DNA of 40,130 nucleotides from CAZOWL01 sp964583605 (GTDB lineage: Bacteria > Pseudomonadota > Gammaproteobacteria > Chromatiales > Chromatiaceae): contig CAZOWL010000034.1 of the NCBI GenBank assembly GCA_964583605.1, forward strand, positions 1 through 40,130, read 5' to 3'. Below are positions 36,045 through 40,130 of the stretch, one piece after another. The notes beneath the pieces were generated by a model that was not told the DNA's origin, made no database searches, and saw only the letters and a list, made by a program, of their open reading frames with translations. Made by a program: the position numbers and the translations under genes. Within the stretch, counting starts at the first letter, position 1. Each line of letters opens with the position of its first letter.

Positions 36045-36072
36045 ATTATAAGGATTGTGAGATATTACGCAA
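36045..36072 (-). promoter_or_regulatory. Sigma-70-type promoter of the MepK-like gene
   Basis: On the minus strand, TTGCGT (36067-36072), a 16-bp spacer and a perfect TATAAT (36045-36050) lie about 43 bp before the start codon. This is one of the best consensus promoters in the window. Confidence 0.65.
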
Positions 36073-36104
36073 ACTTTTGTTGTTCTGACATTAGGTGTTG
36101 GAAT

Positions 36105-36393
36105 TGACACGATTGAGCTGTCGTGTCATTGCAACTAATTGTTGCGCACGTGCCTTGTCAAGGCATGGGTGAAATCAATAATATTCGATGTTGAAGGGGA
36201 TCCGGTCGGATTGGCTATAGCCGAGCCTAATGACCAGTCATTAATCCGCAATGTCGGCTTGGCAACCATGAATCGGCTTTGCGTGTTCAGCCGCAACCTG
36301 CCTGCGGGACGGCATAGATAGCCGAGAGAAGTCTGGCTCGCCGGCTGGGCGGCGGATTGCATTGGGGTGCTGTCGTCTGGGGGCCGGACAGCA
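36105..36393. promoter_or_regulatory. Cluster of six palindromes in a gene-free region
   Basis: Six dyad elements lie in under 300 bp: TGACACGA/TCGTGTCA (36105-36128), GCAAC/GTTGC (36131-36145), TGCCTTGTCAAGGCA (36151-36165), GGCTATAGCC (36213-36222), TAATGACCAGTCATTA (36228-36243) and TGCTGTC/GACAGCA (36368-36393). The first three form a near-continuous run. No gene is convincing here: short frames on both strands lack ribosome binding sites and family features. Operators, a structured leader or a small RNA are the obvious possibilities. Confidence 0.55.
36155..36184 (+). promoter_or_regulatory. Candidate rightward promoter with operator over the -35
   Basis: TTGTCA (36155-36160), an 18-bp spacer and TAATAT (36179-36184) would start transcription at about 36191, giving a leader of about 410 nt before the transglycosylase gene. 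The 15-bp palindrome at 36151-36165 covers the -35 box, as a repressor site would. Confidence 0.45.
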
Positions 36394-36604
36394 AGAAAGA
36401 GTCTTGACCATGCTCGATGTGTTCGGGGCCGGTCAGTCGCTCGCCGTGAACAGGGTCACGGTCGTCTCTCTCGTTCGAGTGGATGATCTTCTAGATTTCA
36501 GGTGGCGAGCAGTGACCTTGGTTGCGGATGAGGCTTCTCGTTTTGTTACGGGACAGCTGAGGTTTATGGCGCTCTGCATGCGAGAGATCAGCGGAGGGAA
36601 AGTG

Positions 36605-37270
36605 ATGGCGATAATGCGACTGGGGCTGGGGCTGCTGCTCTTTGTCTGCGCATCAGTGCCGGCCGATGTCTACAAGTACACGGACGCGAGCGGCAACGTC
36701 GTGTTCACGGACAAGCCCGTTGAAGGGAGGGGCCTGAAGCTCGAGTGGAAGCGGACGACGGCGCGACTGGTCGAAGAGAACAAACGGCACCTGTTTGCCT
36801 ATCGCAAGGTGCCAAAGAATGCCCCTCCATCTCTCGGCAAATCGGCCAAGGAGCGACGGGCGCAGCTGGAAGGCTTGATTCACCAGACGGCGTTGCGTCA
36901 TCGCTTGCCACCGGAGCTGCTTCACGCCGTGATCCGCGCCGAGTCCGCCTATAATCCCTCGGCCGTCTCGTCGGCCGGTGCGATCGGCCTGATGCAGTTG
37001 ATGCCCGGAACGGCCGAGCGGTATCACGTCCCCGATATCTGGGATCCGGCGGCCAACCTTGACGGTGGGGCGGCCTACCTGCGTGATCTATTGGATCTCT
37101 TCGACAAGGATCTGCGCTTGGCGCTGGCCGGGTACAACGCTGGGGAGAACGCCGTTATCCGCCATGGGCGTAACATCCCGCCGTACCCAGAAACTCAGAC
37201 CTATGTCCGCAAGGTGCTTCAGTTTCTCTGGGCGGAACAGGCTTCGCTGGGTCAGCTGAGCATGCGCTAG
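36605..37270 (+). CDS. Lytic transglycosylase with DUF4124 domain
   Basis: This 221-residue exported murein-cleaving enzyme has a signal peptide (MRLGLGLLLFVCASVPA, cut after about residue 20). A short DUF4124-type beta domain (DVYKYTDASGNVVFTDKPVEG) comes next, followed by a linker and an SLT (goose-lysozyme-like) domain: LLHAVIRAESAYNPSAVSSAGAIGLMQLMPGTA with the catalytic Glu of AES, then LRLALAGYNAGENAV and IPPYPETQTYVRKVL. GGAGG 7 nt before the ATG at 36605 fixes the start; the frame stays open further upstream without a signal-like start. It follows a long palindrome-rich leader. Confidence 0.93.
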   Translation: MAIMRLGLGLLLFVCASVPADVYKYTDASGNVVFTDKPVEGRGLKLEWKRTTARLVEENKRHLFAYRKVPKNAPPSLGKSAKERRAQLEGLIHQTALRHRLPPELLHAVIRAESAYNPSAVSSAGAIGLMQLMPGTAERYHVPDIWDPAANLDGGAAYLRDLLDLFDKDLRLALAGYNAGENAVIRHGRNIPPYPETQTYVRKVLQFLWAEQASLGQLSMR

Positions 37271-37419
37271 TGCGCTGTTTCAGGTTTCATCCCCTGTGCC
37301 GTGAGCCCGCAAGATGAGGCTGGATTGATGACGGCTGCTCCGGGCAGGGGGGGCTGATCGCAGCCATCAGAAGCTTCTGGTCGAACTGGAGGAGTCTGCG
37401 CTCGCCCCGGGCCTTCGAT

Positions 37420-39708
37420 CTAGCGGGATTGGACTGTGTTCGGGGCCTGTTTGTCGTTGCCTTGCAGGATCTTGCGGATCGAGACCAAAGCGCGATCGAT
37501 GAACGGGTGTTTCGGCGTGGGAATGACCTTCGCCTTGCCGGAAAGGACCTCCCGGGCGAGCTCGCGCAGCGTCTTGATCTCCGCCTGCATCCCGGAGCGA
37601 TCGACAAACATGCACGTCGATGTTAGCGGGCTCATCCAGGACAACTTGATTCGCCGTGGCTTGCCGTCGGTCTCGGATGTCAGCTCAAACCAGGTGCCGA
37701 AGCGCATCTTGCGAAGCCGCTCGATCAGCTCTCGCTCTGCGGCCGAAAGCCCTTCGCCGTCATCCTGGTCTGCCAATGCGAGGCTCGGCGGGAGACCGGT
37801 TTCGGTCGCTGGGTCGTCTGGCTCCTCCGCGTCCGGCGGGGCTAGGATGTCGGGCTGCGTCCAGGTCTCTGGAGCATCAAGCAATGCGAAGAGCGCGTCG
37901 ACCACGCTGCGGTTGCTGCTCTCAAGCGTCTGCGTCTGATCACTGAGGGCATCGCGCACGGCTTGGACTTCCGCAGCCCGTTTCGCGCCAGGACCCATCG
38001 GGGTTGGGGCGAAGAGTGCGACCAACGCCTTCGCCGTATCAACGGCCCGCCGCCAGGCCTCGCCCTCCCGCTGCGGATCGCGCAGACGCGTGAAGACGAG
38101 GTGGTCGGTCCAAGTCTCGGTTAGGAACGCGACGACCGGCTTGGGCAGTGGGTAAGAGCTGGTCAGCTCTCGGATCTGCTTGATCGCTTGTTGCCGAGAG
38201 ATCTGGAGTCGCTCTCGGCCGCGAGCCGTCTCCTGTGTTCGGTGCTCCATCGACTCGATACGACGCCTTTGTTCTTGCATGGCCTGCTCAAAGGCCTCCA
38301 AGAGCTCGTCAAAAAGGCCAACGTTATCGCTGAATTCCAGCAATACCCGGTCGACAGTTTTCTGCATTGCGGGGAAAATGCCACGATTTGGGTTTCCCTC
38401 CTCGACCCACAGACTCCCCGCCTCGACCATCTGATCGAGCAGGCGCCGGGCAGGATGGTTACTGTCCACAAGCAGTCTGCGATCGATCAGCGCGACCTTC
38501 AAATAGGGTGTGTGGAGGTGGCTCAGCAAGGCCTTTGCCAGGTTGGGCAGGACTGGGTCATTGAGCATGTACTCGAACAGCATCCCGATGAGGTCGATCA
38601 GGTCGGCATCGACCGGCGACAGCTTGTCTTCGGGGATCTGGGCGAGGATCTGCTGTCGTTCTTGACCTAGGGCGTCCTTGACGCGATCGATGAAGGCGAC
38701 GTCGAGCTCGACGTTGGGGATACCTGCGCCGGTTTGGGCCGCGACGGCCGGTCGGGTTTGGGCCTGTACCTTGCTGATCGCGCTTAGCAGCTCCGGGCTG
38801 GGCGGGATACTCAAACCTTGCCCCGGCGATTGGCCGACCCCGGCCCCTCCTGGTCGGCGCTTGGCCATGAGCGTCAGGATCGAATCGAACAGCTCCGTCG
38901 CCAGCGAAGGGGACTCCCCGGAATCGGTCTGGCCGTAACGATCGACCCCTTTCGGGAGCGCTTGGTCCCTTGACGGCGGCTCCACGGCACCTTTGGCGGA
39001 TGCCGTTTTCGAGGCTTGTCCGCTGCCTGGCCGGATTGGAACAGGCTTGAGGCTTGGCAGCACGCCGGCCTCTTTTAGGTGTCTGTTGAGCTCATCGTAG
39101 ACGTGCGCGAGCTTGCGAATGACGAATCGGTCAAAGAGCGCGTACAGGATGACCTTAACCTTGACCTCGACGTCGAGACCGTCGAGAGAACGACGGAACG
39201 ACCAAACGAGATGGTGGGGGCTGGCGGGAATCTCAAAGTCCTTGAGCTTGAGTCCGCCGTTGACCACCGAGAGCCGCTGGCCGAGCGCGTAGAGATCCGG
39301 GAAGAAGGTGGCGTTGGCCCGCACGATCAGGTTCTCGCAGGCAACAGACTCCTCCATCTCGTCCTGCTCGACCAGAGACAGCTCGACCCCCTCAGTAGCC
39401 GGGCCCTCGTCTTCATCATCGACGCGCCCGATGCGGTTGAAACAATCGAAACCGCGATTGATTTCCAGCCTGAATACATGCTCAATGTCTGGCCGGCGTT
39501 GACGCAGCAGGCCCATCGCCTCGAAGAAGCGGCCTTGGAGGGCGTTGTTTTCGGCGCGCTCGGCGAAATCGAGCAGCACCGGCGCTGCCTGCTCGAAGAG
39601 CTCAGCAAATTGTGCGTCGGTAAAGACTAGGGCGACGTCCCGGCAATTCTCGATGACGGGCTCGAAGCGAGAGCGGGCGGCGAATTTGGCATCGCGGGGT
39701 TGACGCAT
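37420..39708 (-). CDS. DUF1631-family protein
   Basis: This large soluble protein of 762 residues belongs to DUF1631, a proteobacterial family of unknown function. Family blocks include the opening RFEPVIENCRDVALVFTDAQF, RLSVVNGGLKLKDFEIPASPHHLVWSFRRSLDGL, LIDLIGMLFEYMLNDPVLPNLAKALLSHLHTPYLKVALIDR and SHPARRLLD-like NHPARRLLDQMVEAG. It ends in a small beta-rich region (GTWFELTSETDGKPRRIKLSWMSP), perhaps a PilZ-like domain, though the Arg motif needed for c-di-GMP binding is not seen. A central 230-330 stretch is disordered-looking (Pro/Ser/Gly-rich). A 72-residue gene lies just upstream on the same strand. Confidence 0.88.
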   Translation of the reverse strand: MRQPRDAKFAARSRFEPVIENCRDVALVFTDAQFAELFEQAAPVLLDFAERAENNALQGRFFEAMGLLRQRRPDIEHVFRLEINRGFDCFNRIGRVDDEDEGPATEGVELSLVEQDEMEESVACENLIVRANATFFPDLYALGQRLSVVNGGLKLKDFEIPASPHHLVWSFRRSLDGLDVEVKVKVILYALFDRFVIRKLAHVYDELNRHLKEAGVLPSLKPVPIRPGSGQASKTASAKGAVEPPSRDQALPKGVDRYGQTDSGESPSLATELFDSILTLMAKRRPGGAGVGQSPGQGLSIPPSPELLSAISKVQAQTRPAVAAQTGAGIPNVELDVAFIDRVKDALGQERQQILAQIPEDKLSPVDADLIDLIGMLFEYMLNDPVLPNLAKALLSHLHTPYLKVALIDRRLLVDSNHPARRLLDQMVEAGSLWVEEGNPNRGIFPAMQKTVDRVLLEFSDNVGLFDELLEAFEQAMQEQRRRIESMEHRTQETARGRERLQISRQQAIKQIRELTSSYPLPKPVVAFLTETWTDHLVFTRLRDPQREGEAWRRAVDTAKALVALFAPTPMGPGAKRAAEVQAVRDALSDQTQTLESSNRSVVDALFALLDAPETWTQPDILAPPDAEEPDDPATETGLPPSLALADQDDGEGLSAAERELIERLRKMRFGTWFELTSETDGKPRRIKLSWMSPLTSTCMFVDRSGMQAEIKTLRELAREVLSGKAKVIPTPKHPFIDRALVSIRKILQGNDKQAPNTVQSR

Positions 39709-39800
39709 AGGTTCTTACACAGCAAGTCGCCCGGGCCAATGGTCCGGAAAGCGGACCCTAGGGCGGCGGCTTGTGGTCATGGAGTGCTTACGCTGCGCCA

Positions 39801-40019
39801 CTAATCTTCTCCGATGACGCGATCGTCTCTCGGTGTCGCCAGCAGCCGCTCGGCTTCGGCCTCGTGTTGCGCGAAGACCATCCGGTACTGTACGGGATCC
39901 TCTGGGGCTTGCTCCGCGCGCAAGCGACGGACGAGCTTGCGGGCATCCTGGTAACGCTCCTGGGTCTCGAGATGACTCAAGATCAATGGGGGCTCGATCC
40001 TATAGACGTAGTACGGCAT
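39801..40019 (-). CDS. Small conserved-looking hypothetical protein
   Basis: This 72-residue protein (MPYYVYRIEPPLILSHLETQ then a charged helix with KLVRRLRAEQAPEDPVQYRM and VFAQHEAEAERLLATPRDDR) has no domain I recognise. Codon use and the regular charge pattern look genuine, and a GGTGA word lies 6 nt before the ATG. It precedes the DUF1631 gene by 92 bp on the same strand. A pairing with DUF1631 is suggested by position only. The last 110 bp of the window hold no complete gene. Confidence 0.65.
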   Translation of the reverse strand: MPYYVYRIEPPLILSHLETQERYQDARKLVRRLRAEQAPEDPVQYRMVFAQHEAEAERLLATPRDDRVIGED

Positions 40020-40130
40020 TCTGTGTCACCAAGGTCGGGTCTTTGGCGTCCTCTCCTTAGTAGAGATCGATTCTTGGCCCGCCTGGCGGGGCAAGAAGAT
40101 CCCAATCTCTCGCGCAGCGGCGGATGAACC

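Noticed and set aside
36135..36362. Overlapping small frames on both strands in the palindrome cluster
   Set aside because: No Shine-Dalgarno, composition fits structured non-coding DNA, and both strands are open over the same bases.
40020..40130. Partial gene at the right edge, minus strand, ending RIDLY
   Set aside because: Only about 23 codons are visible before the window ends and no family can be recognised.

Overview
The window reads as chromosomal DNA of a GC-rich gammaproteobacterium. The gene set (ubiG with a YciK-like reductase, opgH, prfB-lysS, ygfZ, an NfeD/slipin pair, a DUF1631 gene, a polyhydroxyalkanoate-system protein) fits the Chromatiales or a related purple-sulfur-bacterium lineage. 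That placement is inferred from gene content and composition; no phototrophy, rRNA or tRNA gene is present to confirm it.

Layout. Positions 1-1110 hold debris of a site-specific tyrosine recombinase: its middle lies on the minus strand with an in-frame stop, and its N-terminus lies on the plus strand. Positions 1111-2619 (minus) hold an acyltransferase pair, a FeeM-like GNAT enzyme and a PlsC-like enzyme. Positions 2838-7176 (minus) form an RND efflux operon (adaptor, then permease) with a recognisable promoter overlapped by a perfect palindrome. Facing it is an outer-membrane autotransporter barrel that has lost its passenger. gloB and moaE (8563-9824) converge on shared stop codons and are flanked by inverted copies of a MITE-like repeat of about 112 bp. 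Next come a membrane protease plus slipin operon (10130-12309), a cold-shock gene with its terminator, and ubiG, a degenerate squalene/phytoene-synthase homologue and a degenerate YciK-like SDR (13453-15971). A P-type ATPase lacking its whole catalytic middle (16233-16970), a Uma2 nuclease-like gene, a RibD-C reductase, opgH and an FKBP isomerase follow.

Positions 21843-28737 are the most interesting block. A 1129-residue transglutaminase/DUF2126 protein is divergent from a circularly permuted ATP-grasp protein, followed by a CHAD-domain protein. This is a recognisable but incomplete version of the predicted ATP-grasp/transglutaminase peptide-ligase system; its usual Alpha-E partner is missing. 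Then come a cupin and a PHA-granule-type protein (minus), prfB with a programmed +1 frameshift followed by lysS, ygfZ (minus), an RNase II-type gene, and a Tat-exported MepK-like peptidase (minus). A gene-free 600-bp stretch dense in palindromes lies between that peptidase and a lytic transglycosylase. A DUF1631 protein with a small upstream gene closes the window.

Most genes are housekeeping (translation, quinone, envelope, detoxification). The accessory signals are the recombinase remnants, the repeats, three decayed genes, the acyltransferase pair, the ATP-grasp/transglutaminase pair and the palindrome cluster at 36105-36393. All family assignments come from reading protein motifs by eye; no database search was run.
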